Source: Bacteroidota bacterium
Lineage (GTDB): Bacteria > Bacteroidota > Bacteroidia > UKL13-3
Length of the DNA stretch: 6,534 nucleotides
Direction of reading: 5' to 3'
Assembly: GCA_947460565.1 (NCBI GenBank)
Contig: CANHJJ010000108.1
Location: forward strand, 1-6,534
How positions within the stretch are numbered: the stretch's first letter is position 1; each line of letters starts with the position of its first letter. This document shows, one piece after another, positions 1-6,196 of this stretch. The notes beneath the pieces are model-generated. The model saw only the letters and a list, made by a program, of their open reading frames with translations, ran no database searches and was not told where the DNA came from. A program made the translations under genes and the position numbers.

Positions 1-1870
1 CCACTTGGCTCTTTGGGTCTTTATCACTTATCAATTGCGAAACAATCTCATTGATAATGCCATAATGTTTTTCACGGTTTAATGCTTCTATCAATACTTC
101 TCGTTTTGTTTCTAATGGTATTTCCCTTAATGCCACGGCTGCATCATACCTATCAAGATAATATTTGGCTTTTTCAATTTGTTCTTCAATCTCTTCAAAT
201 GATTTCTTAAACGTTACTTGTTTGATAATATTTGAATTTGGGTCGAACAAAACAAAGGCTATTTCCTTCTTATTTGGATTAGGAATTTTGATCCTTTCAT
301 AAGCCTCTTTGTTCATTTCCTTTACACTATCAAAACTACCATCAGCATAATGCACTTCAATCACCACAGGCATTTGAAAATGACGAACTGTTTCATCGGT
401 TTTTTGTGTTTGTTCAACAATTACTTCAGTGGCTCTTGAGCCATTTCCATAAGTAACATCTTGGTACTGCACTTTATAATGAGGTTCGCCTCCACGCATA
501 ATCCATTGGTCAAAAAACCAATCTAAGTTTAAACCCAATTTATCTTTGATGGCTTGTTGCAAATCATTAGTTTCAACATTGCCATAAGCATGTTGTTTCA
601 AGTAATGGTTCAATGCTCTTTTCCATTGTTCATCTCCCAATACATATTCAAGCATGGAGATTACAGCAGCCCCTTTTGGATATACCCTAGCCGTTCCTCC
701 TGCTGTATGATGCACGGGATAATTGTCTTTTTTGCCAGCATCCACCGCTGAATTTTGATGACCTCTGCGCTGCCAATCCCATTCTTCAACACCATCTAAT
801 TCTTTGCTAAACTGTTTAGGCCAATATGTTGCGTAACTTTCTTGAAGCCAAGTGTCGCGGCCATCGCGGGCTGTTATATAATCCCCAAACCATTGATGTG
901 TCATCTCATGACAATTCACACCAATATAATTTCTATCCAAGAAGGCTCGCTCATCTACATTAAAGAAATCACCAAAAATGGTAGCAGTGGTATTTTCCAT
1001 GGCTCCAAATATGAAATCTTGTACCATTACTTGGCTATAGGACTCCCAAGGATATTTGACACCTGTTTCGCGCTCAAGAAAATCAATCATCTGAGGTGTA
1101 TAACGGTAGGTAGGTCCCATTCTGTCGGCAAATTCAGGGTAGTACCAATATTGCAGCGGCACACCACTTTTACTTTTGGCTGTTTGAACGGCATATTTTC
1201 CAATGGCTATCATCAACAAATAACCCGCATGTGGTTTGCTCATTTTATAATTCCATGTGATGCTGTTGCCGCTAGCGGTTTTCTTCACCAATAATCCATT
1301 CGATAATACCTGGTAATCCTTATTGAAGGTGATAGAAGTTTCGGTGATAAACTTATCGTTCATATCATCATACATGGGTATCCATTGGCGGTTGTCAATG
1401 CCTTGTCCTTGGGTCCATATTTGTTTTCTTACAGCAAAGGGATTGTTTTCTTTTGGGGCTTCTTCATTCCAACCAATAAAATATATTCCTTTGCGAGGAC
1501 TGGCTTCGTATTCAAAACCAATTACCCCTGTTTCATCCCATTTCAGGCTCTTGTTGGGATACACCCATAATCCTGTAGGTACCGTTTTGAATTTTAATTC
1601 TTGTCCATTTAAAGTGGATTTTGAAATTTTAATTCCCGGTCCATCAAAGAATACAGAATCTACTTTTTGTTGAAGCACAGTAAAACTATGAGACACCTTA
1701 CCTATTACTTTTCCTTCGTTTTCTTTAAACGACACATCAAGTTTCATATAGGTGATATCCAAAGAATGCTCTCGGTATGTGGTATTGTCTTTTAGGTAAG
1801 AATTGACAATGGGTTGCCCAAATGCGGCAATTGACAAGGCTGTCAGGAAAAGGGAAAATATTTTTTTCAT
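1..1870 (-). CDS. Secreted M1-family zinc aminopeptidase, C-terminus cut by window edge
   Basis: Translating the minus strand from the ATG at 1870 gives 623 open codons that run off base 1. Residues 1-18 form a signal peptide (MKK, hydrophobic core, cleavage after AFG before Gln19). An N-terminal beta domain follows, then the M1 catalytic core: GAMEN at residues 289-293, which binds the substrate amino terminus, HEMTH at 321-325 and Glu344 exactly 18 residues later (HExxH-x18-E zinc site, Glu322 as general base), and Tyr397 in a YxKG context as the transition-state tyrosine. All catalytic residues are present, so the enzyme should remove N-terminal residues from peptides in the periplasm or at the surface. 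The rest appears to enter the helical C-terminal part seen in longer family members; the true end is outside the window. The family is certain; substrate preference is not visible. It is transcribed away from the XRE gene and shows no operon link to it. Confidence 0.96.
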   Translation of the reverse strand, partial: MKKIFSLFLTALSIAAFGQPIVNSYLKDNTTYREHSLDITYMKLDVSFKENEGKVIGKVSHSFTVLQQKVDSVFFDGPGIKISKSTLNGQELKFKTVPTGLWVYPNKSLKWDETGVIGFEYEASPRKGIYFIGWNEEAPKENNPFAVRKQIWTQGQGIDNRQWIPMYDDMNDKFITETSITFNKDYQVLSNGLLVKKTASGNSITWNYKMSKPHAGYLLMIAIGKYAVQTAKSKSGVPLQYWYYPEFADRMGPTYRYTPQMIDFLERETGVKYPWESYSQVMVQDFIFGAMENTTATIFGDFFNVDERAFLDRNYIGVNCHEMTHQWFGDYITARDGRDTWLQESYATYWPKQFSKELDGVEEWDWQRRGHQNSAVDAGKKDNYPVHHTAGGTARVYPKGAAVISMLEYVLGDEQWKRALNHYLKQHAYGNVETNDLQQAIKDKLGLNLDWFFDQWIMRGGEPHYKVQYQDVTYGNGSRATEVIVEQTQKTDETVRHFQMPVVIEVHYADGSFDSVKEMNKEAYERIKIPNPNKKEIAFVLFDPNSNIIKQVTFKKSFEEIEEQIEKAKYYLDRYDAAVALREIPLETKREVLIEALNREKHYGIINEIVSQLISDKDPKSQV

Positions 1871-1874
1871 TCAG

Positions 1875-1900
1875 CAAATTTGTAAACTTTTACGGCAAAA
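1875..1900 (-). promoter_or_regulatory. Possible promoter of the M1 aminopeptidase gene
   Basis: Read on the minus strand, a TTTTG (1900-1896) is followed after 17 bases by TTTG (1878-1875), which ends four bases before the ATG. A TA lies four bases ahead of the second TTTG, whereas the Bacteroidota consensus TAnnTTTG has two, so the match is imperfect. If used, it would give a very short or absent leader, like the XRE gene in this window. The call rests on position and partial consensus only. Confidence 0.3.
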
Positions 1901-1962
1901 CCTTAAACGCCAATAAAGTTTTATTCACATCCTTATTTTCGTTGCTCTTAAAAGCTTGAATG

Positions 1963-2029
1963 ATAGCGAAGCAATACCAGGCATTATCATGCATTTGCCT
2001 ATGCTTGGTGTTATAGCGCAGCATTACCA
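1963..2029. repeat. Imperfect 17-bp direct repeat (period 50) with an internal hairpin
   Basis: Bases 1963-1979 and 2013-2029 match at 15 of 17 positions (ATAGCGaAGCAaTACCA against ATAGCGcAGCAtTACCA). Between and overlapping them, 1973-1984 can pair with 2001-2012 over 12 positions, two of them G-U pairs if transcribed rightward, leaving a 16-base loop. The region lies in the 432-base gene-free gap between the aminopeptidase and XRE genes, just left of the 140-bp repeat. It may be a decayed member of an intergenic palindromic repeat family. No function can be assigned. Confidence 0.4.
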
Positions 2030-2059
2030 ACCCTAAATGCTAACTCACGTTATGCCTAG

Positions 2060-2200
2060 TCTTGTGCGCTTGTATATATCAAAGGAGACTACGAATTAAT
2101 AAATGAAAAAAGGGTTTGTAACTCATTCTAAATAACCCGTGTCGGAGACACTACATTTCATTTTAAATCCGAAGAGCGCTTCGCTAACGCTTCGGATAGT
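2060..2200. repeat. Long direct repeat, left copy (141 bp), flanks the XRE/envelope cassette
   Basis: This segment matches 6242-6380 in the same orientation at about 95% (134 of 141 columns by my hand alignment: five substitutions and two single-base gaps, three of these changes clustered at 2105-2114). It holds two palindromes: GTGTC-GGA-GACAC at 2139-2151 and the ATCCGAAG/CTTCGGAT hairpin at 2167-2197. It contains no plausible gene; a 10-codon ATG frame at 2103 loses its start in the other copy. The near identity of two non-coding copies 4 kb apart shows a dispersed repeat or recent duplication. It resembles REP/BIME-type intergenic repeats, but family membership cannot be proved from one window. 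Confidence 0.92.
2167..2197. repeat. Hairpin within left repeat copy
   Basis: ATCCGAAG (2167-2174) and CTTCGGAT (2190-2197) are perfect 8-bp inverted arms. Inside them AGCG-CTT-CGCT (2175-2185) can form a second small stem. Rightward there is no T run; leftward the hairpin is followed by ATTTAAAAT, a poor terminator tail. It lies downstream of the leftward XRE gene, so a weak terminator role is possible but not shown. Confidence 0.6.
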
Positions 2201-2302
2201 AAGCCAAAATGAATTGCCTTTTTATACAATTACTTTATGTTAGGTAGAGGCCGTTTAGTAAGTGATTGGGATTGCATATACAAACCAGCGTATTGAGGAT
2301 GT
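2201..2302. other. Gene-free spacer between left repeat and XRE gene; possible insert in the repeat
   Basis: No open frame or RNA is recognisable here. Bases 2261-2292 (AGTGATTGGGATT...CCAGCGTAT) resemble 6378-6405 (AGTGAAGGGATT...CCAGCGAAT), which directly adjoins the right repeat copy. The homology may therefore continue past 2200, with roughly 60 extra bases in the left copy. The hexamer AGTAAG occurs at both ends of that extra stretch (2198-2203 and 2257-2262). The short AATTG/CAATT pair around 2212-2230 is a weak hairpin without a clear terminator tail. Confidence 0.4.
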
Positions 2303-2650
2303 TTACAAAAGTTTTTCTTTAAGCCGTTTGTTTTCCTCCTCAAGCATAATTATATATTTTTCTCTGTAATCATCATTATGAAAATGATTATTTTCGGCTT
2401 TTCCAACCCCTTGAACGAGCTTGTTATTGCTTACATTAAATATTTGTGAAACATCAAAATTCATTAGTTTTTCAATTTCTATATTTAATATTTTAGAAAT
2501 TTCCTCAACTCGTGAAATAGTTAAATCAACCTCACCCCTTTCAATTTTACTATAACCACTCACACTCATACCAATTTTACTTGCAACCTGTTCGCGGGTT
2601 AAGTTTTTTATTTCTCTAAATTTTTTAATGTTTTTATATAGCTCTTCCAT
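2303..2650 (-). CDS. XRE-family helix-turn-helix transcriptional regulator
   Basis: The 115-residue product is a small cytosolic DNA-binding protein. Residues 5-62 are a classic Cro/CI-type five-helix HTH: helix 2 begins LTREQVASKIG, the turn MSVSGY leads into the recognition helix SKIERGE, and the domain closes with ISRVEEISKILNI. Residues 63-90 form a linker, and residues 92-115 (YREKYIIMLEEENKRLKEKL) form a charged amphipathic helix likely to act as a dimerising coiled coil. Small XRE proteins with a C-terminal coiled coil are common in Bacteroidota. It is transcribed divergently from the four-gene envelope run, across a control region with a tandem operator-like repeat, so repression of itself and of that run is the natural inference. 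No ligand-binding or peptidase domain is present, so the inducing signal is unknown. The start at 2650 sits five bases after a promoter-like box. Confidence 0.93.
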   Translation of the reverse strand: MEELYKNIKKFREIKNLTREQVASKIGMSVSGYSKIERGEVDLTISRVEEISKILNIEIEKLMNFDVSQIFNVSNNKLVQGVGKAENNHFHNDDYREKYIIMLEEENKRLKEKLL

Positions 2651-2654
2651 GAAA

Positions 2655-2662
2655 CAAAAGTA
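2655..2662 (-). promoter_or_regulatory. Promoter -7 box of the XRE gene (TACTTTTG)
   Basis: On the minus strand TACTTTTG is an exact match to the Bacteroidota -7 consensus TAnnTTTG. It ends only four bases before the ATG of the XRE gene, so transcription would begin at or next to the start codon and the mRNA would be leaderless or nearly so. No clear TTTG -33 box is present; the expected region is occupied by the AAGGTTTTTTTA repeats. Confidence 0.65.
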
Positions 2663-2663
2663 A

Positions 2664-2695
2664 TAAAAAAACCTTGAATGTTGTAAAAAAACCTT
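2664..2695. promoter_or_regulatory. Tandem operator-like repeat, TAAAAAAACCTT twice, 20-bp period
   Basis: The 12-mer TAAAAAAACCTT occurs at 2664-2675 and again at 2684-2695, a period of 20 bp, close to two helical turns, so both copies face the same side of the DNA. They cover the spacer and -33 region of the XRE promoter and lie upstream of the rightward promoter-like box at 2716. That position suits binding by the adjacent XRE protein, giving autoregulation and control of the envelope genes. Operator function is inferred; the A tracts alone could also act as bent DNA. Confidence 0.5.
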
Positions 2696-2715
2696 AATCA
2701 GGATATTTATTGATT

Positions 2716-2723
2716 TAGTTTTG
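2716..2723 (+). promoter_or_regulatory. Promoter -7 box for the envelope operon (TAGTTTTG)
   Basis: TAGTTTTG matches TAnnTTTG exactly and points toward the four plus-strand genes. It is the only such match on the plus strand between the XRE gene and the first lipoprotein gene. Transcription would begin near 2730, leaving a leader of about 190-210 bases. A convincing -33 TTTG is absent. The box lies about 20 bases past the operator-like repeats, so bound regulator could affect both directions. Confidence 0.5.
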
Positions 2724-2940
2724 TAAACTGTTAGAGATATTAAACAATGAATGAAATTATAGTTTTAATGATTTAGTTAATTCAACATTTAATCTTAATC
2801 TAAAATGACTAAACCATACAAGCGCATAAAAACAACACAACTAAAGGTATCAATTGAATAATTAAAACTAATTGACCTAGAAAAAAATTATAATAGAAAC
2901 AATTAAAATTAATATAAAACAAATGAAAACAATTACAAAC
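2724..2940 (+). other. Long AT-rich leader of the envelope operon with two very short open frames
   Basis: This stretch is strongly AT-rich (7 G/C in bases 2881-2940) and holds no gene of normal size. It contains a 9-codon frame at 2747-2776 (MNEIIVLMI) and an 18-codon frame at 2805-2861 (MTKPYKRIKTTQLKVSIE). Neither has a recognisable ribosome binding site or similarity I know. The 15-mer TTTATTGATTTAGTT at 2706-2720, which overlaps the promoter box, recurs with one mismatch at 2764-2778. No strong hairpin or known riboswitch fold was seen. Confidence 0.35.
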
Positions 2941-3288
2941 ATGAAAAAAACTATTACAATACTCATAGGCTTATTTTTATTAAGTTTAACTAGCTGCATG
3001 GTTTCTAGGACAGGAAATTTTAACCCAACCACAACTTTAAATAGCGCAAACTTTAAATATGTAAGAATGGTAGAAGGTGAATCAAGTGCTTCTTCAGTAA
3101 TTGGTATTGGTGATAATATAACTGATTTAATTGCACGTGCAAAATTGGATATGTATCAGAAATACCCTCTAAAGGAAAATCAAACTTACGCAAATGTTGC
3201 AGTTGACATTGCTAATGTAAAAGCATTGGTAATTTTTGAAACAGTTACAGTTAAAATAACAGCTGATATTGTTGAATTTACAAAATAA
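2941..3288 (+). CDS. Small lipoprotein, DUF6567-like
   Basis: The product has 115 residues from this ATG. A start at 2923, six codons upstream, is equally open; I prefer 2941 because it places MKK directly before the hydrophobic core. Residues 1-18 are a lipoprotein signal ending in the lipobox LTSC, with Cys19 as the lipidated residue. No acidic residues follow the Cys (CMVSRTG), so nothing suggests surface export. The mature part carries NFKYV, a V-x-GIG segment, an LIARAKLDM helix, an NVAVD strand and the closing VKITADIVEFTK. This pattern resembles small Bacteroidota lipoproteins grouped, to my recollection, as DUF6567; no function is known for them. It is the first gene of the run and ends six bases before the next start, so the two are almost certainly cotranscribed. 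Confidence 0.85.
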   Translation: MKKTITILIGLFLLSLTSCMVSRTGNFNPTTTLNSANFKYVRMVEGESSASSVIGIGDNITDLIARAKLDMYQKYPLKENQTYANVAVDIANVKALVIFETVTVKITADIVEFTK

Positions 3289-3294
3289 TACGCC

Positions 3295-4257
3295 ATGAAA
3301 AAAATAACTATTCTTTTTGTACTGCTACTTTTAATTAAAACAGTAAGTGCACAAAAAATTAATGATGTCGTAGTTATTAATTTGAAGTCGGGTTTTCCAA
3401 TTAAGGGTACAATTACTGAGATTGAGCCAAGTAAATTCATTAAAGTTAAGTTGATGAATGACGAAGTGTTTAAAGTATTGTATTCTGAAATTCGGGATAT
3501 AAAATTGGATGAAAAGGGAAATGCTAAAGTAAAAGCAAAAGCCGAGCAAGAAAATCAAATGGCTGAGCAAATAAAAATAGCTGAGCAAAAGAGGCAAAAC
3601 GATTCATTAACTGCTATTGAAAGAGAAAAACAGAGGTTATCTCTAAAAGAAGTAAAAAGAAAAGAAAAAGAAGACTTAATAAATCAAATGCATTTCAATA
3701 ATTATTTATATGTAGGCGGGGGTATTTCGGTTTTATCTATTAATGAAAATGGGATCGAAAATATGGTGAAAGCTGCAAATAATATTGAACTCTTTCCAAT
3801 CCAAAATGCTTCTTTATTTAAAGGAATCAACTTGAATATAGAGTATTTAGTAAATTATAGTAGACGGAAAAATCTAAGCTTTATGATTGATGTTAGCCAA
3901 CTAAAAAGTTCAATTGATGCGCCATACACAAAATTTGATTTTGTAAACAATAGTGCTACCTTAAATATTGGCCATTGTTTCTATCAAAAGCTTCTAAAAG
4001 CAAGCATCGGCTCAGGTATTTCAATTACGCAAAATGATTTTATAACTTCAATTGAAGGAAGACCAGATATTCTCTGTGGTCGAATAAATTATATTACAGT
4101 CCCCCTGTATTTGCAGCTCAGGTATTCTTCAATATCTAGAATAACCTTTTCATTAAAACCAAACCTTAACTTACATTTAATTAACTCCAACTTAATACAA
4201 TCATATTCTTTAAATGCTGGGCTTAGCCTTTGTATAAAAAAGAAAAACAAAAACTAA
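3295..4257 (+). CDS. Outer-membrane beta-barrel protein with SH3-like and coiled-coil N-terminal regions
   Basis: The 320-residue product begins with a Sec signal peptide (MKK, Leu/Val-rich core, cleavage after VSA before Gln20). Residues 23-70 (VVVINLKSGFPIKGTI..., ending in EIRDIKL) look like a small SH3-like beta domain often found at the start of Bacteroidota envelope proteins. Residues 73-131 are highly charged, rich in Lys, Glu and Gln, and predicted by eye to form a coiled coil. Residues 137-315 show alternating amphipathic strands, a YVGGG opening and a YITVPLYLQLRY segment (266-277) like that of PorT-type outer-membrane barrels. The last residues are KKKNKN instead of the usual terminal aromatic of barrel proteins. 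It likely sits in the outer membrane with its N-terminal part in the periplasm. It starts six bases after the lipoprotein gene and ends nine bases before the next gene. Its exact role is unknown. Confidence 0.85.
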   Translation: MKKITILFVLLLLIKTVSAQKINDVVVINLKSGFPIKGTITEIEPSKFIKVKLMNDEVFKVLYSEIRDIKLDEKGNAKVKAKAEQENQMAEQIKIAEQKRQNDSLTAIEREKQRLSLKEVKRKEKEDLINQMHFNNYLYVGGGISVLSINENGIENMVKAANNIELFPIQNASLFKGINLNIEYLVNYSRRKNLSFMIDVSQLKSSIDAPYTKFDFVNNSATLNIGHCFYQKLLKASIGSGISITQNDFITSIEGRPDILCGRINYITVPLYLQLRYSSISRITFSLKPNLNLHLINSNLIQSYSLNAGLSLCIKKKNKN

Positions 4258-4266
4258 TTTAATATT

Positions 4267-5730
4267 ATGAAGCATTTCAAAGTTATATTGATTTTCGCGG
4301 CACTTTTGGTCGTATTATTTAATTCTTGTAAAAAACTAGATGATTTACCGCTTTTGGAAAAAGTATCTTTCAACCTATATACAGATTCAATCTTATGTAA
4401 GAGTAGTGTGTTTGCCTCAATTGATGACATAAAAGAAAAAGGCATTTGTTGGAGTTTGCAAGATAATCCAAGTATAAACGACAATAAAATAGCCAACAAT
4501 AACATAAGTAATATTGGGGATTTTTTTTGTGCAATTAAAGGAACAAAGCCAGATGTAAGATACTATGTTCGAAGTTATGCAACTAATAAAAATGGCACAA
4601 GTTATGGACCTACAAGTGAGATTGAATATGGCTTAATTTTAACCAAAGATGTAAGCCAAGTAACACTTAATGCTGCAAAATGTGGAGGAGTGATATTAAG
4701 TGATGGTGGTAGTGCAATTACTAAAAGAGGAGTCTGCTACAATTTAACAGGCAATCCCACAATAGAGGATAATTTAACTATAGATGGATTAGGAGTAGGT
4801 GAATTCGAGAGTGGACTTAATAATCTCAAGGAAAATACTCAATATTACGTTCGGTCATATGCAACCAATATGTTTGGAACTTTTTATGGAATTACAAAAC
4901 AATTTAAAACCTTTGATATTAAGCCAACAATTTCCACAATTGCTGCAAGTAATGTTAAGTTTAACAACTTAACTTGTGGAGGAATTATTTTATCTACAGG
5001 GGCTAGCGCAATTATAAAAAAGGGTCTGTGTTATGGTACATCCCCAGACCCAACTATATCAGATAATATAGTTGTCAGTAGTTCGAATTTATCAAATTTT
5101 ACTGAAATTTTAAATAACTTAAATCCAGAAACAACTTATTATATAAGGGCGTACGCAACGAATAACCAAGGAACTGGATACGGTGAGCAGATAATTGTAA
5201 AAACTACCACAGTTATTGGTTCTTTTTATCAAGGTGGCGTTATTGGATATGTTTTTAAATTAGGGGATCCTGGATATGTTTCGGGAGAAATTCATGGAAT
5301 TATTGTAGCACCAAAAGACCAAAATACATCCATCGGAACACCTTGGGGATGTTTATCGTATGATTTACGAAATTTGAATTTGTCACCTAATATTGGATTC
5401 GGCAAATCGAATACAGAGTTAATTGTGTCATCATACTGTAAAGAACAAAATATTGCCGCAAGATTATGTGATAATTTAAATTTAAATGGATATTCCGATT
5501 GGTATTTACCAAGTATGTATGAATTAAATAAAATATATCTAAATAAATCTGAAATTAATACAACTGCATTAGCAAATGGAGGTGTAATTTTTAATGAAAC
5601 AATGAAATTATATTGGAGTTCTACTGACGTAACAACCACGGAAGCCTATACTGTTAGCTTATTAACTGGTATTCAAAACATTACTTGGAGAACTGATAAT
5701 TGTGGTGTTCGAGCTGTAAGGTCATTTTAA
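4267..5730 (+). CDS. Lipoprotein with three FN3-like repeats and a DUF1566-like C-terminal domain
   Basis: The 487-residue product starts with a lipoprotein signal whose lipobox is FNSC, Cys21 being lipidated. The next residues, KKLDDL, put acidic residues close to the lipid anchor, in the manner of Bacteroidota surface-export signals, so surface display is plausible. Three repeats of about 95 residues follow (roughly 30-121, 122-215, 216-314). Each has a KG-x-CY/W...NP(T/S)I-x-DN segment (58-73, 154-169, 252-267) and a YY(V/I)R(S/A)YATN..GT.YG segment (99-114, 193-208, 291-306), typical of FN3-like extracellular modules. The C-terminal part (319-487) matches the DUF1566/Fibrobacter major paralogous domain: GYVFKLGDPGYVSGEIHGII, WYLPSMYEL (412-420), YWSST (449-453) and the terminal VRAVRSF. 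It is probably an adhesin-like or binding surface protein; no catalytic site is visible. It is the third gene of the run, nine bases after the barrel gene. Confidence 0.93.
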   Translation: MKHFKVILIFAALLVVLFNSCKKLDDLPLLEKVSFNLYTDSILCKSSVFASIDDIKEKGICWSLQDNPSINDNKIANNNISNIGDFFCAIKGTKPDVRYYVRSYATNKNGTSYGPTSEIEYGLILTKDVSQVTLNAAKCGGVILSDGGSAITKRGVCYNLTGNPTIEDNLTIDGLGVGEFESGLNNLKENTQYYVRSYATNMFGTFYGITKQFKTFDIKPTISTIAASNVKFNNLTCGGIILSTGASAIIKKGLCYGTSPDPTISDNIVVSSSNLSNFTEILNNLNPETTYYIRAYATNNQGTGYGEQIIVKTTTVIGSFYQGGVIGYVFKLGDPGYVSGEIHGIIVAPKDQNTSIGTPWGCLSYDLRNLNLSPNIGFGKSNTELIVSSYCKEQNIAARLCDNLNLNGYSDWYLPSMYELNKIYLNKSEINTTALANGGVIFNETMKLYWSSTDVTTTEAYTVSLLTGIQNITWRTDNCGVRAVRSF

Positions 5731-5743
5731 AAATTAATAAATT

Positions 5744-6196
5744 ATGAACTTTTTAGAGCAACCATTCAAGGTTAAGGATATAGTGATAAACTCAGTTAAA
5801 GAAATTAATTATTGGATAAAACATAAGGATTCTTTAAAGCGCAGGTTGCTAGTTGAAATTCGATACAATTTGTATTTAATTGATACTACAACTTGGTCAA
5901 ACATTTCTGATGAATTTTTAAATTATATAATCATACAAATGCAAACAGATGCTATGGAGTTAGCTATTCAATTTTCGTCCAAAACAATGTTTTCTCCTTT
6001 AAATAAAATGGTTAATATGCATGACAGTGATGAGTTGCCTGGACACACATATTCAATTGTATTAGCTCGTATAAAAATTTTAAAAGTGATTGCTAATATT
6101 CCTATTGAATTAGGTACAGATAATAAAGCTAAATTGGGAGTCCGTTTAAAAAACTTAAAGGATTTATTATTAAAATTACTTAACGATTTGGAGTAA
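5744..6196 (+). CDS. Small helical cytosolic protein of unknown family
   Basis: I do not recognise this 150-residue protein. It has no signal peptide, no lipobox and no hydrophobic stretch long enough to span a membrane. It looks all-helical: residues 10-46 (including SLKRRLLVEIRYNLYLID), 57-79, 105-119 and a Leu/Lys-rich C-terminal helix from about 128 to 150. A loop around 91-101 (MHDSDELPGHT) is the most polar part. No catalytic motif was found. It lies 13 bases after the large lipoprotein gene and is the last gene of the run, so cotranscription is likely. The pairing of a soluble protein with three exported ones suggests a cytosolic partner, chaperone or regulator, but this is only context. 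Its AT-rich coding agrees with its neighbours. Confidence 0.8.
   Translation: MNFLEQPFKVKDIVINSVKEINYWIKHKDSLKRRLLVEIRYNLYLIDTTTWSNISDEFLNYIIIQMQTDAMELAIQFSSKTMFSPLNKMVNMHDSDELPGHTYSIVLARIKILKVIANIPIELGTDNKAKLGVRLKNLKDLLLKLLNDLE

Noticed and set aside
554..1673. Plus-strand open frames within 554-751, 842-1294 and 1323-1673
   Set aside because: They lie opposite the aminopeptidase gene, whose minus-strand frame shows all catalytic motifs; their translations have no recognisable features.
2037..2056. TAACTCACGTTATGC considered as an integron attC-like core
   Set aside because: The heptamers do not fit RYYYAAC/GTTRRRY, no partner site ends the cassette, and no integrase is present.
2103..2135. 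Ten-codon ATG frame inside the left repeat copy
   Set aside because: The ATG is lost and the frame broken in the right copy, so it is not maintained as coding.
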